From Brucella cytisi (GTDB taxonomy: Bacteria > Pseudomonadota > Alphaproteobacteria > Rhizobiales > Rhizobiaceae), in contig JAAVLQ010000001.1 in the NCBI GenBank assembly GCA_012103075.1, positions 62,001 to 126,000 of the forward strand: a stretch of DNA of 64,000 bases, given 5' to 3'. The notes under the pieces were generated by a model. It was given only the letters and a program-made list of their open reading frames with translations. It had not been told where the DNA came from and did not search any database. Within the stretch, counting starts at the first letter, position 1; each line of letters opens with the position of its first letter. The translations under genes were made by a program, and so were the position numbers. Shown here in pieces: positions 20,501 through 30,281 of this stretch.

Positions 20501-23500
20501 TCAATGAAAGTCTCGCGAGTTTGGCATGATTTTAACATTGCGCGGATGATGCGCCATCTGGGATGGAGCGACGAGGCGCTGCGCTTCGCGTCCGCTCATT
20601 TCGATCAATGCTGCCGAACGGTCCTGCAGCTTTGACGCCACCAGATGCACGACCCCTTCGGGGCTGCGCTGGAGGCGACCTTCGATATGGATCAGCCGCG
20701 CGCCCATCACTTCGCGGCGAAACGCTTTCATAATCTTCGGCCAGACGACAATATTGGCGATGCCGGTTTCATCCTCGATGGTGAGAAACACCACGCCCTT
20801 GGCACTGCCGGGGCGCTGGCGCACGGTGACGACGCCCGCCACTTTCATGCGGCGTCCGTCGGCACCTTCCTGCACTGCGCGACAGGTGGAAACGCCTTCC
20901 GCTGCCAGACCCTCGCGCAGATATTGCAGCGGATGCCCTTTCAGCGAAAGCCGCGTCGTCTCGTAATCGGCAATCACATGTTCGGATGCCGCCATTTCAG
21001 GAAGCTTTGTGCGCGGTTCCTCCGCCAGTTCGCTGGTTGCGGCGGCGCGGAACAGCGGCAGGGTTTCGTCATTGGGCAGACGACGCACGGCCCACAGTGC
21101 TGCGCGGCGGTCGATGTCAAGCGAGCCGAAGGCATCGGCATCAGCCAGAAGCGTGAAGGCGCGCCGGTCGAGCCGGAGCCGCCGATGCATGTCTTCAATG
21201 GTGCGGTAAGGCTCCTGCCGGTCTGCAATCAGGAGTTCGGTGTCCCGTTTGGAAAAACCGTCGATCTGGCGGAAGCCGAGCCGGAGCGCCGGTGAACATC
21301 GGGTGTTTCCTCCAGAATATTATCCCAGTGACTGAAGTTCACATCGACGGGCAGCGCCGTCACACCATGTTCGCGGGCATCGCGCACGATCTGGGCGGGT
21401 GCGTAAAACCCATGGGCTGGGAATTGAGAAGCGCGGCGGCGAACACTTCCGGATGGTGGCATTTGATCCACGCGGAAATATAGACCAGATGCGCAAAGCT
21501 TGCCGCATGACTTTCGGGAAAGCCATATTCGCCGAAACCCTTGATCTGGTTGAAGCAGTTTTCGGCAAAGGTCCGATCGTAGCCACGATTGACCATGCCT
21601 TCGATCATCTTCGTTTCCATCGTATGAATGGTGCCCATCTTGCGGAAAGTGGCCATGGCGCGGCGCAACTGGTTGGCCTCATCCGGTGTGAATTTTGCAG
21701 CCTCCATGGCAATACGCATCGCCTGTTCCTGAAACAGCGGTACGCCCTTGGTCTTGCCGAGAATCTGCAGCAACTCGTCGGGCGGCCCGTACTCCGGCGC
21801 TGGCGATGGCAAGGTGCAGGGTTCCTCATTGTTTCGCCGCCGCAGATAGGGATGGACCATGTCACCCTGAATGGGACCGGGCCGCACGATGGCGACCTCG
21901 ATGACGAGATCATAGAACTCACGCGGGCGCAGGCGTGGCAGCATGTTCATCTGGGCGCGGCTTTCCACTTGAAACACGCCGAGCGAATCCCCCTTGCACA
22001 GCATGTCGTACACGGCTTCGTCTTTTTGCTCCACGGTCGCTAGCGTCAGCTTCTTGCCATCATATTTTTCCGGCTTGTGCTGGTGAATGAGATCAAAGGC
22101 CTTGCGATGCAGGTGAGCATGCCGAGCGACAGCACATCGACCTTCATCAGCCCCACCTCGTCGATATCGTCCTTGTCCCATTCGATGAAGGAGCGGTCTT
22201 CCATCGCTGCCGGGCCGATGGGCACGGTCTCGTCCAGTCGATCACGGGTCAGAACGAAACCACCGACATGCTGGGACAGATGGCGCGGAAAGCCGATCAG
22301 CGTGATGGCCAGTTCCACCGCGCGCCGGATGATGGGGTTGTCGGGGTCGAGACCCGCCTGTCTGATATGCTGCTTGTCGATGCCGCCGCCCGATATGCCC
22401 CAGACCGTATTGGCGAGTGCTGCCGTCACATCCTCAGTCAGCCCCAGTGCCTTGCCGACATCGCGAATGGCGCTGCGGGACCGATAGCTGATGACGGTTG
22501 CGACAATGGCCGCGCGATCTCTGGTGTAGCGGTCATAGACATATTGCATCACCTCTTCGCGCCGCTCATGCTCGAAATCGACGTCGATATCCGGCGGTTC
22601 CTTTCGCTCGACCGAAAGAAAGCGCTCGAACAGGAGGTCAACCTGTGTCGGGTCCACACCGGTGACGCCAAGGCAGAAGCAGACAACGGAATTGGCCGCC
22701 GAACCGCGCCCCTGACACAGAATGTCTTCTCGGCGGGCATAGCTCACAATGTCATAAACCGTGAGAAAGTAAGCCGCATATTGCAGCTTTTCGATCAGCG
22801 CCAGTTCCTTGTGGATCAGCGCCTGCACCTTCGGCGGGATGCTGTTAGCGCCGTAATGACGGGCGGCACCTGCCCGGTGAGATCATGCAGATGCTGTTGC
22901 GGCGTCTTGCCGGGTGGCACCGGTTCGTCGGGATAATCATATTTCAGCTCGTCAAGCTGGAAGGTGATGGGCGCGACGAAATCGGCGGTTGCTTCGACGG
23001 CCTCAGTGTAGTCGCGAAACAGTCGCAGCATTTCCTTTGGTGGTTTCAGGTGGCGTTCGGCATTCTTTTCGAGAAGCTGCCCGGCTGCGAAAACAGTTGT
23101 GTGGTGGCGGGTTGCCGTCAGCACGTCCTGAAGCGCTCGGCGGTCGGGATGATGATAAAGCACGTCATTGGTGGCGAGCAGCGGCACATTGGCTTCGGCT
23201 GCAAAACGGGTGATGCGTTCGGCTCGGCGCCCGTCATGGCCCTGATGCGGCATGGCGAGCATCAGCCAGACCGAGCCGGGGGCAGCTTGTGCAATCTCCG
23301 TCAGGCGTGCGGCAAAATCCGGCCTGTCGTCTTCAGGCGGAAAGACCGCGATCTGGAACTGCCGGGCGCGAAACAGCAGGTCGCTCCATTCGAGGTGGCA
23401 TTCGCCCTTGATGGCGGCGCGTACCTTGCCCTCCGTCAGCAGGCGGCACAATTGCCCATAGGCAGCGCGATCACGCGGATAGACGACCATATCCGGCGTG

Positions 23501-23730
23501 CCGTCGGTGAAAGACAGGCGACAGCCGATGAAAAGCTGGAAATCGCTCTTGTCGCGAAAATCCTTCCATGCCGCATGTGCCCGCACCACACCGGCCAGCG
23601 TGTTGCGGTCGGCAATGCCGATACCGGACAGGCCAAGCTCATGCGCACGCGCTACCAGTTCCTGCGGATGCGAAGCGCCGCACAGGAAGGAAAAATTGCT
23701 GGCGGCAGCCATTTCGAAATAATGAGTCAT
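20501..23730 (-). CDS. dnaE2: Error-prone DNA polymerase III alpha-like subunit DnaE2 (ImuC), four frameshifts
   Basis: This is the catalytic polymerase of the SOS mutasome for translesion synthesis. Repaired length is 1077 aa. The PHP domain starts [18 protein letters not shown] and continues [16 protein letters not shown]. The polymerase core has [28 protein letters not shown] (catalytic acidic residues), [11 protein letters not shown] and [16 protein letters not shown]. The end is [15 protein letters not shown], as expected for DnaE2. Breaks are at about 22874 and 21289 (CCTGG read as CCGG), 22110 (lost C) and 21408 (lost T). The ATG at 23730 overlaps the imuB stop (TGATG), so the two are translationally coupled. 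Confidence 0.92.
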
Positions 23731-25283
23731 CACGCAAACAGTCCATGCAGAAACCAGCGTGGATGATTGGCGCCGTCATAAAGGCCTTCGCGAAAAATCC
23801 AGAAGCGCTGGCCATTCTCGTCTTCCACCCGGTAATAATCGCGCAGCTCCGGAACCGTGTGACCGATTGCGAGCCACCATTCCGGTTCGATCCTTTCCGG
23901 CCCCTCGGCAAGGCGCACATGATGGCGCACCCGCCGCCACAGGAAAAACGAAGGCGGACTGTCGGGCACTTCCGCCACGCTTTCGATCAACTGCGGCGGG
24001 CGAAACAGTTTTATGGGGCGCGCTGGCGGGTCGCCGGGAAGCGCTGCTGTGTGTTTTCGTAATCGGCTTCGCCTTTGCCATCCGAGTGCAGGGCAGGGCG
24101 CAGGCCGAAGGCCCGTTCAGGAATATGCGTTTTGCGCGAAAAGGAAACGAGAACGCGGTTCTGTCCAAGCCGCGCCGAAAGCCGGTCGACAAGCTGACTA
24201 AACCCCGCTTCATCTTCCTCATGCTGGTCGAGCCCCGTCTGGCGCTGGGCGATTGCCGCACTGCTCAGCGCTGCCAGCCGGATCATGTCGAAGCCGAAAC
24301 CGGCGTCGAGCGGGTCGGTCAAGGCGTTGAGCCTTTCACGCGCAAGGCGCAGGAAAACCTTGTCGCTGCGCAAGGGCTGGCCGGTTTCGATGTGGATATG
24401 ACGCACTTCGCCATCGACACGGAAGAAGGAGGACTCAATCAGAAGCGCGCCTTTTCCCTCCGGTTCAAGCTGCGTAAAAGCTCCTGCGCCAGTTCCTGCA
24501 AGATGCGTTCGACCAGTTCCATTGCGGTAACCGGCTCTGACAGGCGGCGCTCGACGGCACTGAGCGGCATAATGCGCAAGGGGAAATCGGTGCGCGTTCT
24601 TGCCGCGCCAGCCGGTCGAGCCCGGTGGCAAGATCGGTGCCGAAGCGGGCGGTGAGTGCGGCGCGCGGAAGCCCCATCACATCGCCGATGCGTTTCAATC
24701 CGGCGCGCTTGAGGCCGGTTTCGGCAGCTTGCGCCAGTTCAAGCGCGGAGAGCGGCAGGCGGGGAAGCAGCCGGTCGGCCTCCGCCCTGCTGAAAACGCC
24801 GCCCTTCGTTCCCCGTGCCAGAAGCCGCGCGGCAAAACTGTTATCGGCAACCGCCGCCTGTACGCCAAGCCCGGCTCGTTCCAGACGCCGGATTGCATCG
24901 GCACGCATGGCTTCGAGCCCGCCAAAAAGATGCGCGCAGCCGGTTATGTCGAGCATCAGCCCATGCGGTTCATCGAAGGCGACAAGCGGCGTGTAGCGCT
25001 CGCACCAATGGGCAAGACGCTTGAGCAATGCCGCATCATGTTCCGGTGCTGCCGTTGCCACTTCAAGCCGTTCCACGCGGGCGCGCGCATCCGTCAGTGC
25101 CATACCGGGAAAAAGGCCGAGCTTTGCCGCTCCGGCATCCACTGCTGTCAGGCGCAGCGCATTGGCCGTGCGTTCGGTCACAACCAAAGGCAGGCGCGGT
25201 TTGCCGTCAGGCGGAACGCTGCTGCGAAGCCGGTCGGTCGGCAGAAACGGAAACCAGAGGGCGAGAAACAGACGTTCTGCCAT
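23730..25283 (-). CDS. imuB: ImuB, Y-family polymerase-like mutasome protein, three frameshifts
   Basis: ImuB is an inactive Y-family polymerase homologue that recruits DnaE2 through the beta clamp. Repaired length is 518 aa from the start at 25283 (MAERLFLALWFPFLPTDRL). It has the palm and helix-hairpin-helix regions (GLKRIGDVMGLPRAALTARFG) and the ImuB C-terminus (EPEWWLAIGHTVPELRDYYRVED, WFLHGLFA). The usual Y-family carboxylates are not evident in the N-terminal motifs (LALWFPFL instead of a DxDxFF motif), as in other ImuB proteins. Breaks are near 24590 (lost C), 24470 (lost C) and 24034 (CCTGG site). The 5' end overlaps imuA. Confidence 0.9.
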
Positions 25284-26046
25284 CCCGTTCGTTAGCACCA
25301 AATTCACGGGTTTCATTGTTCCATTCCATGATCCATTGCCCGTATGTGCCGTGGCGATTGCGCTCCAGAACCGCCGAAAAGACAGGTCTGCCGGGTGCGT
25401 TCGCTCCGCTTGAACGGGACGGCGCGGGCGCCACCCGCCAGCGGCTGACGGCAGCGTTCTGCACGCCTGTCCGGTGGCTCCGGAGCAGGATGACGGGCAA
25501 CTGCGCGGTTTCGGTTGCCAGAAGCAGACGACGCGAAGCGGTCAGGTCGAGGCATTTCGGCTGGCCTGTCACCGAGGCGACGACGCCGGAAACAAGATGC
25601 GAGGCCTTGCCGCCGGTTCCGGCTTCCAGCGCATCGTTTGCTGCTTTCAGCACATCCTGTGCCGTGGGGCAGCGCACCATCAGAAGTCGCGACGGATCGA
25701 TCCCGAAGGCATGAAGTCCCGGCGGATAAAGCCCGCCATATTCACTTGCAGCGCTTTCTTCCTCGATCCAGATAATCGGGCGACGAGGCTCTGCCGCACG
25801 GGCGGCAAAGGCGAGCGCAAAGCCGGTTGCGGCCATATGAGCGCCGGGGTTTTCGGCAAAAACCTCATGCAGCGCATCACCTGCAAGGCCATGCGGAAAG
25901 GCGGCATCCGCTCCGGCAAGGCCGAGCGTGAAACTGCGCGCCCGCCCGAAGCCCGTTTGCCCCTGATTTGCAAAACTGCCTTGCGGATCGTTGCCTTCAA
26001 TGGTCGTAACCATGCGCCGCAGCGCCGCGATGTCGATGCCGCTCAC
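25207..26046 (-). CDS. imuA: ImuA, RecA-like SOS mutasome accessory protein
   Basis: This 279-aa protein is the first gene of the imuA-imuB-dnaE2 cassette. ImuA is distantly related to RecA/SulA and interacts with ImuB and RecA to assist DnaE2-dependent mutagenesis. Recognisable stretches are GLAGDALHEVFAENPGAHMAA, RRPIIWIEEE, CPTAQDVLKAANDALEAG, CLDLTASRRLLLATE and APSRSSGANAPGRPVFSAVL. The frame is intact. The start is GTG at 26046. It overlaps imuB by 77 bases, implying tight coupling. A LexA box lies 20 bases upstream of the start. Confidence 0.9.
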   Translation of the reverse strand: MSGIDIAALRRMVTTIEGNDPQGSFANQGQTGFGRARSFTLGLAGADAAFPHGLAGDALHEVFAENPGAHMAATGFALAFAARAAEPRRPIIWIEEESAASEYGGLYPPGLHAFGIDPSRLLMVRCPTAQDVLKAANDALEAGTGGKASHLVSGVVASVTGQPKCLDLTASRRLLLATETAQLPVILLRSHRTGVQNAAVSRWRVAPAPSRSSGANAPGRPVFSAVLERNRHGTYGQWIMEWNNETREFGANERDGRTSVSRPLVSVSADRPASQQRSA

Positions 26047-26065
26047 GTCTAGATTCCATCTTTTT

Positions 26066-26080
26066 GTTCTCTATATGTTC
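26066..26080. promoter_or_regulatory. LexA (SOS) box of the imuA-imuB-dnaE2 operon
   Basis: The exact alphaproteobacterial SOS motif GTTC-tctatat-GTTC lies 20 bases upstream of the imuA start. It is the GTTC-N7-GTTC direct repeat recognised by LexA in this class. Its position predicts LexA repression of the whole cassette and induction by DNA damage. Confidence 0.88.
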
Positions 26081-26204
26081 TAGTATTGAATCGAGCGAGG
26101 CAAGAGTCAAGCGGGATCAGAAATCAGTCCAGCGGACTGATTTCCTTGCGTAGGCGTTTCACACTTTTCGGGATACGCTCTATCATCGTGATAGTGGTTT
26201 TGGA

Positions 26205-26561
26205 TTAGGCGGCGTCCCTGAAAGGCACGCCTGCCAGTTGCGCTAGATGGCCGGGAAGGTCGGTGCCTGCACCAGCCGCATTGATCGTGTCGAAATAATC
26301 ATGCCAGCCGGTGGCGGTGATTCCGGCAATCAGCATGTCGAGAGCTGCTTCATCCGGGAAACGCCAAATGGCGAAGAAACTCTGGCTGGGCGCAAAAGAC
26401 TTTGTCGCGTCGACGGGACCTAATGCCAAAGCCTCGATACCGAGCGCGCCAAGCCCGCCCATACCCGCGCCGACTTTCTCAAAGAAGGCCTGCCTGCCTT
26501 GAGCATCAAGCGCGTGCCAGCTCGATTTCGGGGAATAAAGCTCGGCGAGGTAATAGGTCAT
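26205..26561 (-). CDS. Conserved hypothetical protein, possibly DUF6616-like
   Basis: This intact 118-aa protein starts MTYYLAELYSPKSSWHALDA, with AAGGG eight bases upstream of the ATG. It contains SQSFFAIWRFPDEAALDML and ATGWHDYFDTINAAG, a pattern I associate tentatively with DUF6616 or a dimeric alpha-beta-barrel-like fold. It begins 18 bases after the MarR gene stop on the same strand, so it is probably the regulated partner in a two-gene operon. Function is unknown. Confidence 0.6.
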   Translation of the reverse strand: MTYYLAELYSPKSSWHALDAQGRQAFFEKVGAGMGGLGALGIEALALGPVDATKSFAPSQSFFAIWRFPDEAALDMLIAGITATGWHDYFDTINAAGAGTDLPGHLAQLAGVPFRDAA

Positions 26562-26579
26562 GTCATATCCCTTAGGGTC

Positions 26580-27088
26580 TCATTGATCTTGAAAAGAGCG
26601 ACCGGCATCGGTGCGGCTCCAGATGCGGCGCAGCAAGGTGCTGAGAAGCTGCTGTTCGCCTGACGAGAGATCGCTCATCAGGCTTGCAATCCATGCGGTA
26701 TGTTGTTCGAAAAGCTGTTGCGCCAGCAGCCCCCTTCGGATGTCAGCCGGACAGTCAGCTTGCGGCGATCCTGCGTGTCTGCATGGCGCTTGAGGAAACC
26801 ATCACGCTCCAGCCCATCGAGCAGGCCGGTGATGGTGGCGCGCGTGACACCTGCGCGTTCTGAAAGCTCGTGCGGCGAGAGGCCGTCGGGCGCATTGTGC
26901 AGCAGAAACAGCAGGACGAACTTGCCTTCCGAAAGCTTGTGCGGTGCAAGCCGGTTGGCGCAATCCCGGTCAATGGCCGCAGCAAGTGACAAAACTTCAA
27001 AGCAGGCTTTCAGCGCGTCGGTGGACGGGCTGTGCCGGCGTTCCATTTCGCTCAGAAGGGCGTGGTGCTTTTGCTCGATTATTTCCAT
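26580..27088 (-). CDS. MarR family transcriptional regulator, frameshifted
   Basis: This winged-helix regulator is about 169 aa. It has KLSEGKFVLLFLLHNAPDG, the recognition region SPHELSERAGVTRATITGLL, and the wing LERDGFLKRHADTQDRRKLTV. A lost G in a five-G run near 26732 diverts the frame; adding one G gives SEGGLLAQQLFEQH and a stop at 26580. The start at 27088 (MEIIEQKHHALL) places a perfect 18-bp palindrome 12 bases upstream, consistent with autoregulation. A longer start at 27124 would place the palindrome within the coding region. Confidence 0.85.
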
Positions 27089-27099
27089 ACGGCGACTTA

Positions 27100-27117
27100 T
27101 AGTATGGCGCCATACTA
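27100..27117. promoter_or_regulatory. Probable MarR operator palindrome
   Basis: The 18-bp perfect palindrome tagtatggcgccatacta lies immediately upstream of the MarR start. Its size and symmetry are typical of MarR dimer operators, and its place predicts autorepression of the MarR operon. Binding is inferred. Confidence 0.7.
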
Positions 27118-27174
27118 AATGCAAATGACTTTGATTGCTTGAGCAGGAACAGTGGAGAGCTTGATCGATAGATA

Positions 27175-27200
27175 TATACGGTTTATATATGATCCGTATA
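27175..27200. promoter_or_regulatory. Inverted repeat upstream of the ParD-like gene
   Basis: The arms tatacgg (27175-27181) and ccgtata (27194-27200) flank a 12-bp AT-rich spacer, 26 bases before the ParD-like start. It could be an operator or overlap the promoter; the ligand is not known. Confidence 0.4.
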
Positions 27201-27225
27201 TGAACTATATGGTCTGGACAATGCT

Positions 27226-27447
27226 ATGGGTATCGTGAAAATCGGCGATGAACTGCATGAGGAACTGCGCAAGGCGAGTGACGTCATGTGCCGTTCGATC
27301 AATGCGCAGGCTGAATACTGGATGAAGATCGGCATGCTGGCACAAGCCCATCCCGACCTGTCGTTCAACGAGATCGTGCAGATGCAGTTGCGCGCAGCAC
27401 AGGTCGAGCTGCCGGTTCTGCCCGTTCTTACTGTGCAGTCGTCATGA
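27226..27447 (+). CDS. ParD-like protein upstream of methionine aminopeptidase
   Basis: This intact 73-aa protein (MGIVKIGDELHEELRKASDVM...) matches the ParD_like family: a strand followed by helices as in ribbon-helix-helix antitoxins, with SINAQAEYWMKIGMLAQAHP. Its stop overlaps the ATG of map by four bases (ATGA), so the two are coupled. No ParE toxin is present, so it is unlikely to be a conventional antitoxin. It may be an autoregulator acting at the inverted repeat upstream. Confidence 0.72.
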   Translation: MGIVKIGDELHEELRKASDVMCRSINAQAEYWMKIGMLAQAHPDLSFNEIVQMQLRAAQVELPVLPVLTVQSS

Positions 27448-28233
27448 CCAAAACCCCTGCCGAAGTGGAAAAGATGGCGGCATCCGGCGCGCTGCTCGCC
27501 TCCGTTTTTGCGCTTCTCGACCGCACGCCGCTGGCGGGCATGACCACGATGCAGGTCAACGATCTGGTCGAGGATTATATTACCCGCGAATTGCAGGCGC
27601 GGCCTGCCAGCAAGGGGGGCAATATGACTATCCCTATGTGCTGAACAGTTCGGGAACGAAGTCGTCTGCCACGGCATGCCGTCGGATGACGAGATCATTG
27701 AAAACGGCGAGATCATCAACTTCGATATCACGCTGGAAAAGGACGGCTATATCGCCGATTCCAGCAAGACCTACATGGTCGGTGACGTTGCTCCCTTTGC
27801 CTCGCGGCTGGTCCGTGTGACCTATGAGGCGTTGTGGAAGGGGATTGCCGCCGTGCGACCCGGCGCGACGCTGGGCGATATCGGCCATGCCATTGAGCGT
27901 CACGCCAAGCGGCATGACTACAGCATCGTGCGGGAATATTGCGGCCACGGTATCGGTCGCGAGATGCACGAGGAACCGCAGGTTCTGCATTTCGGCAAGC
28001 CGGGCACCGGCGTTCGTCTCCGCGAAGGCATGGTGTTCACCATCGAGCCGATGCTCAATCAGGGAACGGCCAAGGTGAAGACCGAAAAGGACGGCTGGAC
28101 GGTGGTGACGCGTGACGGAAAACTGTCAGCGCAGTTTGAGCATACTGTCGCAGTCACCTCAAATGGCGTGCGGGTGCTGACCTTGCGTCCCGGCGAGGAA
28201 AAGATGCTGGCGGGTATAAGACACGCCGCTTGA
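27444..28233 (+). CDS. map: Type I methionine aminopeptidase, two frameshifts
   Basis: This enzyme removes N-terminal methionine from nascent proteins. Repaired length is 263 aa. Metal ligands appear in order: INFDITLEKDGYIADSSKTY (two Asp), GHGIGREMHEEP (His), VFTIEPML (Glu) and AQFEHTVAVT (Glu). Breaks are a lost G in the G run at about 27613 and a lost G near 27651; together they restore SGNEVVCHGMPSDDE. It may be a second copy beside a housekeeping map elsewhere, since the coupling to a ParD-like gene is unusual for the main copy; that is inference. Confidence 0.87.
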
Positions 28234-28235
28234 TC

Positions 28236-28778
28236 TCATGCGATCCTGCCGGTCATCCAGAGCACAAAGACAATCGTCCCGCCCACACTCATTCCAGCGG
28301 CAAGAATAGTCCCTGCGATGGCGGGCGCGAGTTTCAGGAAAGAAATATGGGGCGTTATTTCCAGCCGGAAATTCGCCTTGATGTTTTCAGGCGTCAGGCA
28401 GGTGATTTCGTAGTCGCCGGGTGTCGTGCAGTCGAAATAACCCAAAGCGTGAGAAGCATTGCCGCGCATGTCCGTCCGCCGGACGCTCAACAGAAAACGG
28501 CTTGTGGAATGATAGGCAATCAGGGCGCCAGATGCGCGCGCCTTGATCGCGAACTGCGTTGAGAAATAGGCTGTTCCGGTGAGAACGGTAAACGGCGGAA
28601 ACACGATGCTGATCGCGTAGCGCCCGGCTTTCGGCAAATGAAAGATATGTGGCCGGGCGTTACCCGCAAATTGGTGGCGGACATCCGGCATGATCATTTT
28701 CCACAGAATGGGTATGCAGCGGATCAGTAGATAGATGCCGAGCAGAATGCAGACAGGCAGGGCCGGATAGAAAGACAA
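28236..28778 (-). CDS. Hypothetical membrane protein (about 180 aa)
   Basis: I do not recognise a family. Two hydrophobic regions lie at the ends: LPVCILLGIYLLIRCIPIL near the N-terminus and LAPAIAGTILAAGMSVGGTI near the C-terminus. The middle portion (about 120 residues, with ISIVFPPFTVLTGTAYFS and YFDCTTPGDYEITCL) looks like a beta-rich extracytoplasmic domain with two cysteines. The start codon appears to be TTG and is uncertain. It converges with map, with the stops three bases apart. Confidence 0.5.
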   Translation of the reverse strand: MSFYPALPVCILLGIYLLIRCIPILWKMIMPDVRHQFAGNARPHIFHLPKAGRYAISIVFPPFTVLTGTAYFSTQFAIKARASGALIAYHSTSRFLLSVRRTDMRGNASHALGYFDCTTPGDYEITCLTPENIKANFRLEITPHISFLKLAPAIAGTILAAGMSVGGTIVFVLWMTGRIA

Positions 28779-28802
28779 AATTCACGTCCCGCTCTAAAAA
28801 CA

Positions 28803-28828
28803 AAAAGCCCGCCGGAAGGCGGGCTTTT
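28803..28828 (-). terminator. Terminator downstream of argG
   Basis: The stem aaaagcccgcc-ggaa-ggcgggctttt has A and T tracts on both sides. It lies 16 bases past the argG stop codon. Confidence 0.85.
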
Positions 28829-28844
28829 GTCCGGATTGATATGC

Positions 28845-30065
28845 TTATTTGCGATCGCGCGCAGCAAGCGTGCGCAGGCGCAGTGCATTGAGTTTGATGA
28901 AGCCTGCGGCGTCCTTCTGGTCGTAAGCACCCTGATCGTCTTCGAAGGTGACGAGCTTGTCGGAATAAAGCGACTTGTCCGATTCACGGCCGATCACCAT
29001 CACATTGCCCTTGTAGAGCTTGAGCGTGACTTCGCCTTCGACATGGCGCTGGCTGTGATCGATTGCCGCCTGCAGCATTTCGCGTTCCGGCGAGAACCAG
29101 AAGCCGTAATAGATCAGTTCCGCATAGCGCGGCATCAGCTCATCTTTCAGGTGCGCCGCACCGCGGTCGAGCGTGATCGATTCGATGGCGCGGTGTGCTG
29201 CCAGCAGGATCGTGCCGCCCGGCGTTTCGTAGACGCCGCGCGACTTCATGCCGACGAAGCGGTTTTCCACGAGGTCGAGACGACCGATGCCATTGTCGCG
29301 GCCATAGTCGTTGAGCTTGGCAAGAAGCGTCGCAGGCGACAGGCGCTCGCCATTGATTGAAACGGCATCACCTTTTTCAAAGCCGATCTTGATGGTCGTT
29401 GCCTTGTCGGGCGCAGTTTCCGGCGAAATGGTGCGCATATGTACATATTCCGGTGCCTCGACAGCCGGATCTTCCAGAACCTTGCCCCTCGGACGAGGAG
29501 TGCAGCAGGTTGGCGTCGACGGAGAACGGCGCTTCGCCCTTCTTGTCTTTCGCAACCGGGATCTGGTGCTGTTCAGCGAATTCGAGCAGATGCGTGCGGC
29601 TCTTGAACGACCAGTCGCGCCATGGGGCGATGATCTTGATGTCCGGGTTCAGCGCATAGGCCGAAAGCTCGAAACGAACCCGGTCGTTGCCCTTGCCGGT
29701 CGCGCCGTGCGCGATTGCGTCGGCGCCGGTCTTCCCGCTATTTCGATCAGGTGCTTGGAGATCAGCGGACGGGCAATCGAGGTGCCGAGCAGATAGACGC
29801 CTTCATAGACGGCATTGGCGCGGAACATCGGGAAAACGAAATCGCGCACGAATTCTTCGCGCACGTCCTCGATGAAGATTTCCTTGATGCCCAGCATTTC
29901 CGCTTTCTTGCGGGCTGGCTCAAGTTCTTCGCCCTGACCGAGATCGGCAGTGAAGGTCACAACTTCTGCGCCGAGTTCCGTCTGAAGCCACTTCAGGATG
30001 ATCGAGGTGTCGAGGCCGCCCGAATAGGCGAGAACGACTTTCTTAACGTCTTTCCACTTGCTCAT
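28845..30065 (-). CDS. argG: Argininosuccinate synthase, two frameshifts
   Basis: This enzyme condenses citrulline and aspartate with ATP in arginine biosynthesis. Repaired length is 406 aa, the normal size. The start at 30065 ([20 protein letters not shown]) contains the PP-loop AYSGGLDTS. Further motifs are [36 protein letters not shown] and, after the first break, [15 protein letters not shown]. Breaks are a lost base near 29740 and an extra G near 29488 (GAGGGGC for GAGGGC); the latter restores HSSSEGKVLEDP. The two shifts compensate each other. Confidence 0.93.
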
Positions 30066-30244
30066 AATAAACTTCCGTCTCATCAGGCGCTCCAGAGCGG
30101 CGCCCAAAATTTGTCCGTAGTTCTTTTAGCAGTTGCTGCCGCGTGCAAGCCGAGACTTATCGCGAAAACTCATGCGGATTATACGGGGCGCTGAGATGCT
30201 AACGCATCACGCCCTGAAAATGCTCAGTCGCCGCACGGGCTTAA

Positions 30245-30279
30245 CCAAAACTCGATGAGTCAAACTCATCGAGTTTTGG
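30245..30279. terminator. Long perfect hairpin, probable terminator
   Basis: A 16-bp perfect stem (ccaaaactcgatgagt / actcatcgagttttgg) with a three-base loop lies three bases past the stop of the minus-strand monooxygenase-like gene. The T content after the stem is modest. Termination is the simplest role. Confidence 0.6.
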
Positions 30280-30281
30280 TA

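Noticed and set aside
20501-25283. Treating the dnaE2 and imuB fragments as separate small genes or natural pseudogenes
   Set aside because: All fragments are collinear, non-redundant and rejoin to normal family length by single-base corrections.
27226-28233. Toxin-antitoxin module from the ParD-like gene
   Set aside because: The partner is a methionine aminopeptidase, not a ParE-type toxin.
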